Positions 24,024-32,232 are shown, counted from the stretch's first letter. The stretch: 36,101 bases of DNA from JBFWWW01 sp050245975 (GCA_050245975.1 JBFWWW010000017.1:1-36101); one strand, 5' to 3'. Made by a program: numbers and translations. The notes: generated by a model from the sequence alone, not told the origin.

Positions 24024-25757
24024 ATGCGATTCCTTGCTGCGATGCGGTTGACGGTCTGGGAGGTAACGGCGCGAGGTCTTCTCGCGGCCCTTCTGGTGTG
24101 CGGCCTCGCCACCGCCGCCGCCGCGCAGTCCGCCGGCCCGGGCGTCCTGCGCTCGCAGGAGGCGGCGGCCGCCCTGCTGCGCGGCAACTCGGCCCAGGCC
24201 ATCTCGCTCTACACCGACGCGCTCACCGACAACTCGCTCACCAACGACCGGCGCGCCGCGATCCACAACGAGCGCGCCGTCGCCTATGCCCGCGAGGGCG
24301 ATCCCAAGTCGGCCGTGCTCGACTTCAATCGCGCCATCCAGCTCTATCCGGAATATGCCGGCGCCTACAACAATCGCGGCAACGTGCTGCTGGCGCTCGG
24401 CTCCGTGCGCGAGGCCTTGAAGGATTTCGACCGCGCGCTGCTGCTCTCGCCGGGCTATGCGGCGGCCTACAACAACCGCGCCAGCGTCTATGTCAGGCTC
24501 GGCCAGCTCGACCACGCGCTCACCGACTACAACAAGGCGGTCCAGCTCTCGCCCACGAGCCCGGCGGCGCTCAACGGCCGCGGCCGCGCCCATCTGGCCG
24601 CGAACCGGCCGCACGCCGCGATCCGCGACTTCACGCGCGCCATCGGTCTCGATGCCCGTTTCGGGTCGAGCTATGCCAACCGCGCCGAGGCCAAGTCGGT
24701 CATCGGCCGCTACGAGGACGCGATCGAGGACTACAGCCGCGCGATCGCCTTCGATCCGAACAGTGCCGACCTGCATCTCAGGCGCGGCCGGGCCTACATG
24801 GACGGCGGCAACATCGCCTCCGCGCTCAAGGACTTCGCGCATGCCATCGAGCTGGCGCCGCAGATGGCGGAAGCCTATGCCGCGCACGGCTTCGCCAGCG
24901 CAAAGACCGAAGCCTACGACGATGCGATCAATGACTTCGCGCGCGCCATCGAGCTCGATCCGCGTTCGGCGCGTGCCTATGCCTACCGCGCCTGGACCTA
25001 TCGCCAGATGCAGCAGGCCGATCTCGGCCAGAAGGACATCGACCGCGCCCTCAAGATCGACCCGAACAACGCCGAAGCGTTCTGGGCCCGCGGCGAGATC
25101 GAGGAGGCGCAGGACAAGATCGAGCCGGCGATCGCCGACCTGCGCAAGGCGTTGGCTCTCAACGGGCGGCTGCACGAGGCCGAGGCGGCGCTGGAGCGGC
25201 TCGGCGTTGCGACCGGCGGCGAGGATGTCGTGGTCGCCGACGCGGGCTTCGAACGCTGGCGCGTCGTCAAGCGCGACAACGCCTATCTGGCCGTCACCGA
25301 CCAGTACCCGCGCCTCAAGGTGCCGCTGGAGATGATGGGCGAGGGACAGCCGCGCATTCTCGAATGGGACGTGCGCCAGCCTCCGTTCGCGGGCATCGGC
25401 GTGCTGCGCTTCCAGGCCGGGACGGTGAACGGCGAGGAAATCGAGCATGCGGCCATCGTCGACCTGCAGGCCGGGTCCGTCGTCGCCATCGAGGCGCAGC
25501 GCAGCGGGACGCGTGTTGCCGAATGGAAATGGGACGAAGGGCGCCTGACCGTCGCCAGTGCCGACGGCATCACGGACGAGTTCCAGCTGCGTCAGCCCAA
25601 GCGCGAGGCGCCGCCGCCGAAGCGGTACGCGAGCGAGCCCTGGAGTCCGTTCGGCGGACCCGGCTGGACGCCGTGGGGCCAGAACTGGGGTCCGAACAAG
25701 GCGCCGCCGCCGCGCCGGCACAAGCCGAAGTCGCTGTTCGACATGTTCTTCAACTGA
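24024..25757 (+). CDS. Exported tetratricopeptide-repeat protein
   Basis: A 577-residue protein with a signal peptide (about residues 15-36, ending A-A-A-A-Q-S). It is followed by roughly nine consecutive TPR units between residues 45 and 390, each showing the A-x-x-D-F/Y-x-x-A-I-x-L-x-P pattern and N-R-G/A-x-x-Y turns. After a linker there is a beta-rich domain (about 400-520), then a Pro/Trp/Gly-rich tail ending in a basic segment and S-L-F-D-M-F-F-N. TPR arrays bind partner proteins; the partner is unknown. No good ribosome-binding site precedes the ATG. A TATAGT hexamer ends 6 bases before it, which would fit a leaderless transcript. Confidence 0.82.
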   Translation: MRFLAAMRLTVWEVTARGLLAALLVCGLATAAAAQSAGPGVLRSQEAAAALLRGNSAQAISLYTDALTDNSLTNDRRAAIHNERAVAYAREGDPKSAVLDFNRAIQLYPEYAGAYNNRGNVLLALGSVREALKDFDRALLLSPGYAAAYNNRASVYVRLGQLDHALTDYNKAVQLSPTSPAALNGRGRAHLAANRPHAAIRDFTRAIGLDARFGSSYANRAEAKSVIGRYEDAIEDYSRAIAFDPNSADLHLRRGRAYMDGGNIASALKDFAHAIELAPQMAEAYAAHGFASAKTEAYDDAINDFARAIELDPRSARAYAYRAWTYRQMQQADLGQKDIDRALKIDPNNAEAFWARGEIEEAQDKIEPAIADLRKALALNGRLHEAEAALERLGVATGGEDVVVADAGFERWRVVKRDNAYLAVTDQYPRLKVPLEMMGEGQPRILEWDVRQPPFAGIGVLRFQAGTVNGEEIEHAAIVDLQAGSVVAIEAQRSGTRVAEWKWDEGRLTVASADGITDEFQLRQPKREAPPPKRYASEPWSPFGGPGWTPWGQNWGPNKAPPPRRHKPKSLFDMFFN

Positions 25758-25827
25758 GATCGGCCGGCATCCCGTCCAGCTGCTGACAGGATCGGACTGC
25801 GCGGGCTCTAGAACCCGGTCTGCGCCA

Positions 25828-27288
25828 ATGAAACCCGTCATCGTCTGGTTCCGTCAGGACCTGCGACTGTCCGACAATCGCGCTCTTGCCGCCGCGTGCG
25901 CCGAGGGCGCGCCTGTCGTCCCCGTCTACGTCTTCGACACGTCGGCGGGCGGGCGCTGGCGTGCCGGGAGCGCCAGCCGCTGGTGGCTGCATGGGAGCCT
26001 CGCATCGCTGGCGGCAAGCCTCGCCGCCAGAGGCAGCCGGCTGATCCTGCGCCGCGGCGACGCCTGCGCGGTTCTCGAGAAGCTCACGCAAGAGCTCGAA
26101 GCGGCGGCCGTCCACTGCACGCGCGCCTACGAGCCGTGGGCCGCCCGCCAGGAGCAGCACCTTCACGCGCGGTTCGAGCGCCGCGGCATTGCGTTCAAGC
26201 GCTACGGCGGCGCGCTCGTGTTCGAGCCGGAGGCGATCCGCACCAAAGCCGGAGAGCCGTTCAAGGTCTTCACGCCCTTCTGGCGCGCGCTCGTGGCGTC
26301 CGGAGCGCCGCGGCGGCCGGAACCTGCGCCTCGCCGTCTCGTCGCCCCGTCCGCCTGGCCGCAAAGCGATGCTCTGGACGATTGGCGACTGCTGCCGTCG
26401 AAGCCCGACTGGGCAGGCGGGTTGCGGTCGGCATGGACGCCGGGCGAGGGCGGTGCAGCCGCGCGCCTGAAGACGTTCTTGAACTCCCGTCTTGCGCGCT
26501 ACGCTGGCGCGCGCGACCGCCCCGGCCTCGATGCAACCTCCGGTCTTTCGCCGCATCTGCACTTCGGCGAGATCAGTCCCGCGGCCTGCTGGTCGGCTGC
26601 TCAGGCGGCGGCTTCTGCGGACAGCGCCTGCGAGGCGGGCGCCGACGTGTTTCTTCGCGAACTGGCATGGCGCGAATTCTCCTATGCGCTGCTGCACGCC
26701 TTTCCGGACATGCCGGATGTCGCCTTGCGCCCGGAGTTTCGCGATTTTCCGTGGCGGACGTCCCGGTCCGCGCTTTCGGCCTGGCAGCGCGGGCGGACGG
26801 GCGTGCCGATTGTCGATGCCGGCATGCGCCAGCTCTGGGAAACGGGATGGATGCACAATCGCGTGCGCATGATCGTGGCATCCTTCCTGACCAAGGATCT
26901 GCTCGTTCCCTGGCAGGCGGGAGCGGCCTGGTTCTGGGACACGCTGGTGGATGCCGACCTCGCCAACAACTCGGCGGGCTGGCAGTGGGTGGCCGGCTGT
27001 GGCGCGGACGCCGCGCCCTATTTCCGAATTTTCAACCCCGTCCGGCAAGGACAGACGTTCGATCCGGACGGCGACTATGTCCGCCGATGGGTGCCGGAGC
27101 TGTCGCAATTGCCGTCCGGGCACATTCACGCGCCGTGGCTCGCTCCAGCACCGGTGCTGGCCGCTGCCGAAGTTGTGCTCGCAAAGAGCTATCCGATGCC
27201 TGTTGTCGATCATGGCGCCGCCCGTCGCGCGGCGCTGGCGGCCTATGAAACCATGATGTCGGAACGCAGGGCTCCCGAGCGCGATTAG
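25828..27288 (+). CDS. phrB: Deoxyribodipyrimidine photolyase (CPD class I)
   Basis: A 486-residue photolyase that uses light to split cyclobutane pyrimidine dimers. The N-terminal antenna domain begins V-I-V-W-F-R-Q-D-L-R-L-S-D-N. The C-terminal FAD domain has S-P-H-L-H-F-G-E-I-S, F-L-R-E-L-A-W-R-E-F, the strongly conserved W-Q-R-G-R-T-G-x-P-I-V-D-A-G-M-R-Q-L, W-M-H-N-R-V-R-M-I-V-A-S-F-L-T-K, and N-N-S-A-G-W-Q-W-V-A-G with electron-transfer Trp residues and A-P-Y-F-R-I-F-N-P. Everything needed for repair is intact. It follows the TPR gene by 70 bases on the same strand; no functional link is evident. Confidence 0.95.
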   Translation: MKPVIVWFRQDLRLSDNRALAAACAEGAPVVPVYVFDTSAGGRWRAGSASRWWLHGSLASLAASLAARGSRLILRRGDACAVLEKLTQELEAAAVHCTRAYEPWAARQEQHLHARFERRGIAFKRYGGALVFEPEAIRTKAGEPFKVFTPFWRALVASGAPRRPEPAPRRLVAPSAWPQSDALDDWRLLPSKPDWAGGLRSAWTPGEGGAAARLKTFLNSRLARYAGARDRPGLDATSGLSPHLHFGEISPAACWSAAQAAASADSACEAGADVFLRELAWREFSYALLHAFPDMPDVALRPEFRDFPWRTSRSALSAWQRGRTGVPIVDAGMRQLWETGWMHNRVRMIVASFLTKDLLVPWQAGAAWFWDTLVDADLANNSAGWQWVAGCGADAAPYFRIFNPVRQGQTFDPDGDYVRRWVPELSQLPSGHIHAPWLAPAPVLAAAEVVLAKSYPMPVVDHGAARRAALAAYETMMSERRAPERD

Positions 27289-27366
27289 AGGTTCAGATAT
27301 TGCGCCGCTCCTGTAGGGTGGGCGAGGGGCAAGGCCAGTCCACGGATCCAACCGGAAGAGGGCGAG

Positions 27367-28080
27367 ATGGTGCGGCGTACGATCGGTATTGCGTTTGTGT
27401 TTGTGCTTACGGGAGCGTCCGCGGCCGTCGCGGCGGGCGACCAGCCGGCGAGCGCCGTCGTGACGGCGTCGGTGCAGATGGACCTGCCCGCGCTCTCGCT
27501 GCCGTCGGCGGCGCCCGCGATCGCCGTCGCGCCTGCGGCAAAGCCCGCGCCGCCGCCTGTGACGCTCGTGCTCAATGCCGATCTGACCCACCAGCGCCTG
27601 ATCGTGACGGTCAACGGCAAGGTCCAGCATACCTGGCCCATCTCGTCCGGCCGCTACGGCTACGCAACGCCGACCGGCAAGTTCAAGCCGCAATGGCTCG
27701 CGCGCAGCTGGTTCTCGCGCCAGTACGACGATGCGCCGATGCCCTATTCCGTGTTCTTCAACGGCGGCATCGCCTTCCACGGCACGCAGAGCGTCTCCAT
27801 GCTCGGGCGCGCGGCCTCGCACGGCTGCGTGCGGCTCTCCGTGTCCCATGCCAAGACGCTCTATGGCCTGGTGCAGAAGCACGGACTTGCGGGCACGCGC
27901 ATCACGGTGTCGGGCAAGGCCAAATCCGCGCCGCCGCAGGTCGCCAGGCGCAGCCGCGATCGCTACGCGGACGACGATCGGTTCTACGGCCGGCGCGGGG
28001 AGACCCGGTATCTGCGCGCTTTCAACGATCCCTCGCCGTTCGGCCGCTGGGCCTCGCCCTACGCCTACCGCTACCGGTAG
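27367..28080 (+). CDS. L,D-transpeptidase (YkuD) family protein
   Basis: A 237-residue exported protein. A signal peptide covers residues 1-23, a Pro/Ala linker runs to about 64, and the YkuD domain follows. The catalytic motif H-G-T (His138) ... S-H-G-C-V-R-L with His152, Cys154 and Arg156 is complete. Such enzymes form 3-3 peptidoglycan cross-links or attach proteins to the wall in the periplasm. The C-terminal ~50 residues are Arg/Tyr-rich (R-R-S-R-D-R-Y ... Y-A-Y-R-Y-R), possibly for wall or polyanion binding. It follows phrB after 78 bases. Confidence 0.9.
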   Translation: MVRRTIGIAFVFVLTGASAAVAAGDQPASAVVTASVQMDLPALSLPSAAPAIAVAPAAKPAPPPVTLVLNADLTHQRLIVTVNGKVQHTWPISSGRYGYATPTGKFKPQWLARSWFSRQYDDAPMPYSVFFNGGIAFHGTQSVSMLGRAASHGCVRLSVSHAKTLYGLVQKHGLAGTRITVSGKAKSAPPQVARRSRDRYADDDRFYGRRGETRYLRAFNDPSPFGRWASPYAYRYR

Positions 28081-28090
28081 CGCGGGTTTT
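28069..28090 (+). terminator. Weak terminator-like palindrome over the L,D-transpeptidase stop codon
   Basis: CGCTACCGGTAGCG (28069-28082) is a perfect 14-bp palindrome containing the TAG stop; it can fold as a 5-bp stem with a CCGG loop and is followed by CGGGTTTT. It may end or slow transcription before the DUF1326 gene. Confidence 0.4.
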
Positions 28091-28130
28091 GCCGTATCCT
28101 GCGCCGATCGGCAAAGGAGCCTGATGCCCG

Positions 28131-28808
28131 ATGGCGGCCACCGACGCAGCGTCCGTACCCGACTGGCGGATCACCGGCGACTGGTGGGACCTTTGCAATT
28201 GCGCCATCGGCTGCCCCTGCAATTTCGGCTCCAACCCGACGTACGGCTTCTGTGAGGGCGTCCTCACCTGGCTGATCCGCGAGGGCAATTACGGCGACCT
28301 GACGTTCGCCAGGGACCTCGCGGTCGTCCTCATCATCCATTGGGAGGGCAATGTCTTCGAGAAGAACCGCGAGTTCGGCTTCCTGATCGACGACCGCGCC
28401 AATCCGCAGGAGCGCGTCGCGCTGGAAAAAATCTTCACCGGCTACGCGGGCGGCGCCTTCGAGGCCTGGCGCGACCTCACCCTGAAGCTCGACGGCGTCC
28501 AGTTCGTGCCGATGACGGTCACCCATGACGCGGAGAACTGGCGGGTGGAGGTGCCCGGCATGGTGGACGGACTGGGCGGACCGTTCCGCAAGTACATGGT
28601 GCCCGACGGCGATACGTGCCGCATCTACAACGCTCCGCGGCCCGAGGTCGTGCCGGGCTTCCTGACCGTCGGGCAGGCCAGGCGCAATGTCGTCACGGGC
28701 GCCTTCGGGCGCACCTTCGACTGGTCGGAACGCTCCTCCAAGCACATCGCGTTCGACCTGCGCGGCCCCAAGTCCTTCAGCTGGCGCAAATCACTCCAGA
28801 CGCAGTGA
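28131..28808 (+). CDS. DUF1326 protein with a CxC...CxC cysteine cluster
   Basis: A 225-residue soluble protein starting 11 bases after AAAGGAG (28113-28119). No signal peptide is evident, so it is likely cytoplasmic. The family hallmark lies near the N-terminus: W-D-L-C-N-C-A-I-G-C-P-C-N-F ... P-T-x-G-x-C, giving Cys22, 24, 28, 30 and 41, arranged like a soft-metal or cluster site. The rest is beta-rich, with a conserved S-K-H-I-A-F at the end. Function is unknown. The stop overlaps the DUF2182 start in GTGA, so the two are translationally coupled and probably act together. Metal handling is inference. Confidence 0.85.
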   Translation: MAATDAASVPDWRITGDWWDLCNCAIGCPCNFGSNPTYGFCEGVLTWLIREGNYGDLTFARDLAVVLIIHWEGNVFEKNREFGFLIDDRANPQERVALEKIFTGYAGGAFEAWRDLTLKLDGVQFVPMTVTHDAENWRVEVPGMVDGLGGPFRKYMVPDGDTCRIYNAPRPEVVPGFLTVGQARRNVVTGAFGRTFDWSERSSKHIAFDLRGPKSFSWRKSLQTQ

Positions 28809-29617
28809 CCCCCGACCGCGACACCGGCGGCACCCTGGCGCGACACGACCGGGTCGTGGTGGCCGCGCTCGTGGTGCTGGTCGCGGTGCTGGCGTGGGCC
28901 TTCACGATCCATCAAGCGATGCGGATGGAGGCGATGGAGGCCGCCATGTGGCGCGACATGAACATGTCGATGAACGGCATGGAGCCGTCCTGGACGCCGG
29001 TCGACGTGCTGCTGCTGCTGGCGATGTGGTCGGCCATGATGGCCGCGATGATGGTGCCGGGCGCGAGCCCCATGATCGCCGCCTTTGCCACCATCAACCG
29101 GCGCCGGCGCGAGCGCAGCGCGGCCTATGTGCCGACAGCGGTCTTCCTCGCCGGCTACGTGCTGGCGTGGGCCGGCTTTTCGGTGCTGGCGACCGTGCTG
29201 CAGTGGCTGCTGCAGAAGGCCGGGCTGCTCACGACCATGATGCAGTCGGCATCGGCCGCCTGGTCCGCCGCCGTCCTGCTCGCCGCCGGGCTCTATCAGT
29301 TCAGCCCCCTGAAGGAGCGCTGCCTCGCCTACTGCCGCTCTCCCGACGGCTTCATCCTGAGCGAGTGGCGTGACGGCACGCTCGGCGCGCTCGTCATGGG
29401 CCTGCGCCACGGGCTGTTCTGCATGGGCTGCTGCGCCGCGCTCATGTTGCTGCTCTTCGCCGTCGCCGTGATGGACCTGCGCTGGGTCGCGGCTCTGACC
29501 GCGCTGGTGACGGCCGAGAAGCTCCTGCCGAGGCCCGACCTCTGGCGGAGGGCGATCGGCATCGGGCTGCTGGCGGCGGCCCTGGCGGCGGCCTGTGCGG
29601 CGTGGCTCTGGCGCTGA
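28805..29617 (+). CDS. DUF2182 integral membrane protein, Met- and Cys-rich
   Basis: A 270-residue inner-membrane protein starting at GTG 28805, four bases inside the DUF1326 gene. About seven hydrophobic segments are visible. Between the first and second lies a strikingly Met-rich loop (eight Met between residues 39 and 59), and the second helix carries W-S-A-M-M-A-A-M-M-V-P. Further conserved elements are Y-Q-F-S-P-L-K-E-R-C-L-A-Y-C-R-S-P (Cys173, Cys177), G-L-F-C-M-G-C-C-A-A-L-M (Cys206, 209, 210) and a late E-K-L. The family is described as a predicted metal-binding membrane protein without proven function. Met and Cys enrichment suggests Cu(I) or another soft metal. It converges on liuC with a 2-base gap. 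Confidence 0.85.
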   Translation: MTPDRDTGGTLARHDRVVVAALVVLVAVLAWAFTIHQAMRMEAMEAAMWRDMNMSMNGMEPSWTPVDVLLLLAMWSAMMAAMMVPGASPMIAAFATINRRRRERSAAYVPTAVFLAGYVLAWAGFSVLATVLQWLLQKAGLLTTMMQSASAAWSAAVLLAAGLYQFSPLKERCLAYCRSPDGFILSEWRDGTLGALVMGLRHGLFCMGCCAALMLLLFAVAVMDLRWVAALTALVTAEKLLPRPDLWRRAIGIGLLAAALAAACAAWLWR

Positions 29618-29619
29618 TC

Positions 29620-30435
29620 CTACCGCTTCGGCGTCCAGCTCGCGGCGCGCTTCTCGATGAACGAGGCGAGACCCTCCGCGGCCTCGTCGGTCTGCCGCTT
29701 CTTCGCATGCTCGTCGACGAGTGCTGCGAACGTCGCGCGGTCGAAGGCGCCGTGCGCATGGCGCAGGATGCAGGCCTTGGTCTCGGCGATGGCGACGGGC
29801 GCGTTGTCGAGGATGGCGGCCACGGCGGCCTCGCCGGCCGCGTCCAGCTCGGCCAGCGGCACCACCTTGTGCACGAGGCCCGTGCGCCGCGCTTCCTCGG
29901 CATCGAACCGTTCGCCGGTGAGCGCATAGCGGCGCACCTGCCGCACGGACATCGCATCGCAGAGCTGCGGGATGATGATGGCCGCGGTCAGGCCCCATCG
30001 CACCTCCGCGATGGAGAAGATCGCGTTGTCGGCGGCGATCACCATGTCGCAGGCGGCGATCACGCCGGTGCCGCCGCCGAAGCATCCGCCCTGCACCAGC
30101 GCGACCGTCGGCACCGGCAGCCGGTTGAGCCGGTCCACGGCCTCCGCCGTCGCCTGCGATGCGACGCGGTTGGCGTCGGCGCCGGCCGTGCGCACGCCGT
30201 TGATCCAGGCCAGGTCCGCGCCGGCCTGGAAATGGCGGCCGTTGCCCTTGAGCACGACGGCGCGCAGCCCCGCTTCCGCGCCGAGCGCGTCCATGGCGGC
30301 GAGGAGCCCGCCGATCAGCGCGTCGTTGTAGGCATTGTTCCGCTCCGGCCGGTTCAGGGTGACGGTCCCGATGCCGCGCTGGTCGAGCGACCACAGAACG
30401 GGCTTGGAGTTCGCGGCTGGGGGTGCTGACGCCAT
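29620..30435 (-). CDS. liuC: Enoyl-CoA hydratase family, methylglutaconyl-CoA hydratase-like
   Basis: A 271-residue crotonase. Oxyanion-hole segments are G-R-H-F-Q-A-G-A-D-L-A-W-I and G-G-C-F-G-G-G-T-G-V-I-A-A-C-D-M-V-I-A. The block E-V-R-W-G-L-T-A-A-I-I-I-P and the R-R-Y-A-L-T-G-E-R-F-D-A-E-E-A-R-R-T-G-L-V segment resemble LiuC-type 3-methylglutaconyl-CoA hydratases, the step after MccAB in leucine degradation. ATG 30435 follows GAGG with a 7-base spacer; a longer frame upstream runs through promoter-like DNA. It is about 17 kb from mccA in opposite orientation, yet shares an operator-like motif with ivd. Another short-chain enoyl-CoA hydratase is the main alternative. Confidence 0.75.
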   Translation of the reverse strand: MASAPPAANSKPVLWSLDQRGIGTVTLNRPERNNAYNDALIGGLLAAMDALGAEAGLRAVVLKGNGRHFQAGADLAWINGVRTAGADANRVASQATAEAVDRLNRLPVPTVALVQGGCFGGGTGVIAACDMVIAADNAIFSIAEVRWGLTAAIIIPQLCDAMSVRQVRRYALTGERFDAEEARRTGLVHKVVPLAELDAAGEAAVAAILDNAPVAIAETKACILRHAHGAFDRATFAALVDEHAKKRQTDEAAEGLASFIEKRAASWTPKR

Positions 30436-30452
30436 GCAATGCCTCGGGGCTG

Positions 30453-30467
30453 TGCGCAAATTGTGCA
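30453..30467 (-). promoter_or_regulatory. Candidate operator at the liuC-like promoter
   Basis: On the minus strand this reads TGCACAATTTGCGCA, an imperfect dyad (TGCRCAA-T-TTGYGCA). It starts 4 bases downstream of a TATACT -10 element (30471-30476), so it would cover the transcription start. Twelve of 15 bases match the site upstream of ivd at 4413-4427. Confidence 0.4.
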
Positions 30468-30529
30468 AAAAGTATACGCTGCGCGGGCCGGGCTGAGTCC
30501 AGTCCCCTGCCTGCCGCATGGCCAGCATG

Positions 30530-30540
30530 ACAATTTGCGC
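30530..30540 (+). promoter_or_regulatory. Second copy of the operator half-motif, inverted
   Basis: ACAATTTGCGC is the exact reverse complement of bases 30454-30464, 76 bases away. Two such copies in one divergent intergenic region could let one regulator bind cooperatively or loop DNA. Confidence 0.3.
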
Positions 30541-30649
30541 CTTTCGCCGCTTTTGCGATCCGGCAACAATGCCGGCAACAACGGATGTCCGCTCGCCGGC
30601 CCCGGTTGCAGGCGTGCTGCACATCGGCCACGGAACCGGACATCACACT

Positions 30650-30678
30650 TTGCTCACCTGTCTTTGTTTGGCCATATC
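30650..30678 (+). promoter_or_regulatory. Possible sigma-70-type promoter for the large L,D-transpeptidase
   Basis: TTGCTC and CATATC hexamers are separated by 17 bases, ending 76 bases before the ATG at 30755. Both match the consensus only partly, so this is a weak call. Confidence 0.3.
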
Positions 30679-30754
30679 TCTGGCGTGACGGTAGAACCCG
30701 AATCCGATCGGCAAGATTGAGCCGCAGCGGCACAGCGCGGCGAGGGAAACCGGA

Positions 30755-32155
30755 ATGAATTTGGCAATGGGGATCAAGGCGCTGGCTCGGCGTCTGCCAT
30801 CCGTACGGGGTGCGGCAATTCCTGCCGCGGCTGTGGTGCTTCTGTTCGCCGGCAGCGCTGCCCAGGCGCAGATGGACGGCCGCTGGTGGGAGAAGCTGAC
30901 GGGGTTCGAGCGTCCGGGGACCTACGCCCAGCCGGCCGCCAGCGAGCGCCCCGAGCGCCGCATGGAGGACCTGCATGACCTCCGGCCGGGCAATGTCCCT
31001 CTCCGCAGCGACGCCGAGATTCAGGCCCTGGAGCGCGCCGTCGCCCGCTACCAGGACATCGCGTCGGCCGGCGGCTGGCCCCTCATCCCCGGCACGCGTG
31101 CCATCCGGCCCGAGGACGACGACGAGCGCATTCCGATCCTGCGCCGCCGGCTGCAGATGACGGGCGAGCTCAGGCGCAGCGAGAACGACGATCTGGGTTT
31201 TGGCTTCGGTTTCGGCGGGGGCTACTCCTACGATGCCGCGCTCGATCGCGCGGTGCGCCAGTATCAGCAGAACAACGGGCTCCGCGTCACCGGCCGCGTC
31301 GACAAGCCGACGCTCGACTCGCTCAACGTGCCCGCGCACGCGCGCCTTGCCCAGCTCAAGCTCAACCTGCAGCGCATCCACGACCTGATGGCGCAGCGCA
31401 TCGAGGATCGCTACGTCCTCGTCAATCCGCCGGCCTTCCAGCTCGAGGCCGTCGAGTTCAACGAGGTGGCGCAGCGTCACCGCGTGATCGCGGGCAAGCC
31501 CGACCGCCAGACGCCGACCGTCAAGGCGACGATCCGCGCGCTCAATTTCTTCCCCTACTGGCGCGTGCCCGAGAGCGTCGCCAATCTCGATCTCATCCCG
31601 CGCCTGCGCAAGGAGCCGGACTACCTGCAGAAGGAGCAGATCCGCGTCCTGACCGGCTCCTTCAACGGTCCGGAGGTCGACGCCTACAACATCGACTGGC
31701 GGCAGGTGGACGCGACGAAGATCAGGTTCCGGCAGGACCCGGGGCCGCAGAACGCCCTCGGCCTCGTGCGCATCGACATGCCCAACGAGCACGGCGTCTA
31801 CATGCACGACACGCCGATGAAGCCGCTGTTCAACCAGCGTGCGCGCGCCTTCAGCGCCGGCTGCGTGCGCGTGCAGGATGTTTTCGGGCTGGTCGAGTGG
31901 ATCGCCAGGTACGAGCCCGGTTGGGAGCAGCCCGGCCGCGTGCAGGCCGTCATCTCCGGCGGGCAGCCGCTCGACCTGACGCTGACGCGCCCGGTGCCGG
32001 TCTATTTCACCTACATCACGGCCTGGGCCGAGACGGACGGCTCCATCCAGTTCCGGCCCGACATCTACGGCCGCGACGGCGTGCGCGACCTGCGCGCCGG
32101 CGACGAGCGCGACCCGAGCGAAGGCCCGGTCCCCTCGCAGTCCCTGGCGCCTTAA
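30755..32155 (+). CDS. Large L,D-transpeptidase (YcbB-like) with peptidoglycan-binding domain
   Basis: A 466-residue exported L,D-transpeptidase. The signal peptide is unusually long (hydrophobic core about 20-36, ending A-A-Q-A-Q). A putative peptidoglycan-binding domain (about 125-190) contains a Gly/Phe-rich insertion (G-F-G-F-G-F-G-G-G) before the A-V-R-Q-Y-Q-Q-N-N-G-L helix. The YkuD catalytic domain follows, with His351 in Y-M-H-D-T-P and Cys370 in F-S-A-G-C-V-R-V; the S-A-G-C form is typical of the YcbB branch, in place of S-H-G-C. It cross-links peptidoglycan in the periplasm. This is the second L,D-transpeptidase within 5 kb. A strong hairpin follows the stop. Confidence 0.9.
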   Translation: MNLAMGIKALARRLPSVRGAAIPAAAVVLLFAGSAAQAQMDGRWWEKLTGFERPGTYAQPAASERPERRMEDLHDLRPGNVPLRSDAEIQALERAVARYQDIASAGGWPLIPGTRAIRPEDDDERIPILRRRLQMTGELRRSENDDLGFGFGFGGGYSYDAALDRAVRQYQQNNGLRVTGRVDKPTLDSLNVPAHARLAQLKLNLQRIHDLMAQRIEDRYVLVNPPAFQLEAVEFNEVAQRHRVIAGKPDRQTPTVKATIRALNFFPYWRVPESVANLDLIPRLRKEPDYLQKEQIRVLTGSFNGPEVDAYNIDWRQVDATKIRFRQDPGPQNALGLVRIDMPNEHGVYMHDTPMKPLFNQRARAFSAGCVRVQDVFGLVEWIARYEPGWEQPGRVQAVISGGQPLDLTLTRPVPVYFTYITAWAETDGSIQFRPDIYGRDGVRDLRAGDERDPSEGPVPSQSLAP

Positions 32156-32165
32156 CGCGCCTTGA

Positions 32166-32200
32166 GGGGCTTCCGGCTCCGGCGTTGAGCCGGCAGCCCC
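32166..32200 (+). terminator. Long hairpin after the large L,D-transpeptidase gene
   Basis: GGGGCT (32166-32171) pairs with AGCCCC (32195-32200) and CCGGCTC (32173-32179) with GAGCCGG (32187-32193), with one internal mismatch and a 7-base loop. It lies 10 bases after the stop codon. No T-tract follows, so it could be a rho-assisted terminator or mRNA stabiliser. Confidence 0.6.
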
Positions 32201-32218
32201 ATGCCACTTGACCCCGCG

Positions 32219-32232
32219 TCCGCAATTGCGGA
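32219..32232. promoter_or_regulatory. 14-bp perfect palindrome upstream of the DMFase-like gene
   Basis: TCCGCAATTGCGGA is self-complementary and lies 54 bases before the ATG at 32286. Its position and AT-rich centre fit an operator for a dimeric repressor, but no regulator gene is adjacent. Confidence 0.35.

Larger units (their letters stand above)
30436..30754. other. Divergent intergenic region between liuC-like and L,D-transpeptidase genes
   Basis: This 319-base gap is the AT-richest stretch of its area. It contains a TATACT -10-like element for the minus-strand gene (30471-30476), an operator-like dyad overlapping the expected start (30453-30467), a second inverted half-copy (30530-30540), and a plausible TTGCTC-N17-CATATC promoter for the plus-strand gene (30650-30678). 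I see no small gene or RNA in it. Confidence 0.6.

Noticed and set aside
28625..31807. 1060-codon open frame on the minus strand
   Set aside because: It runs antisense through DUF1326, DUF2182 and the L,D-transpeptidase and overlaps liuC in another frame. The composition is Arg/Ala/Gly-rich with no domain; long antisense frames are common in high-GC DNA.
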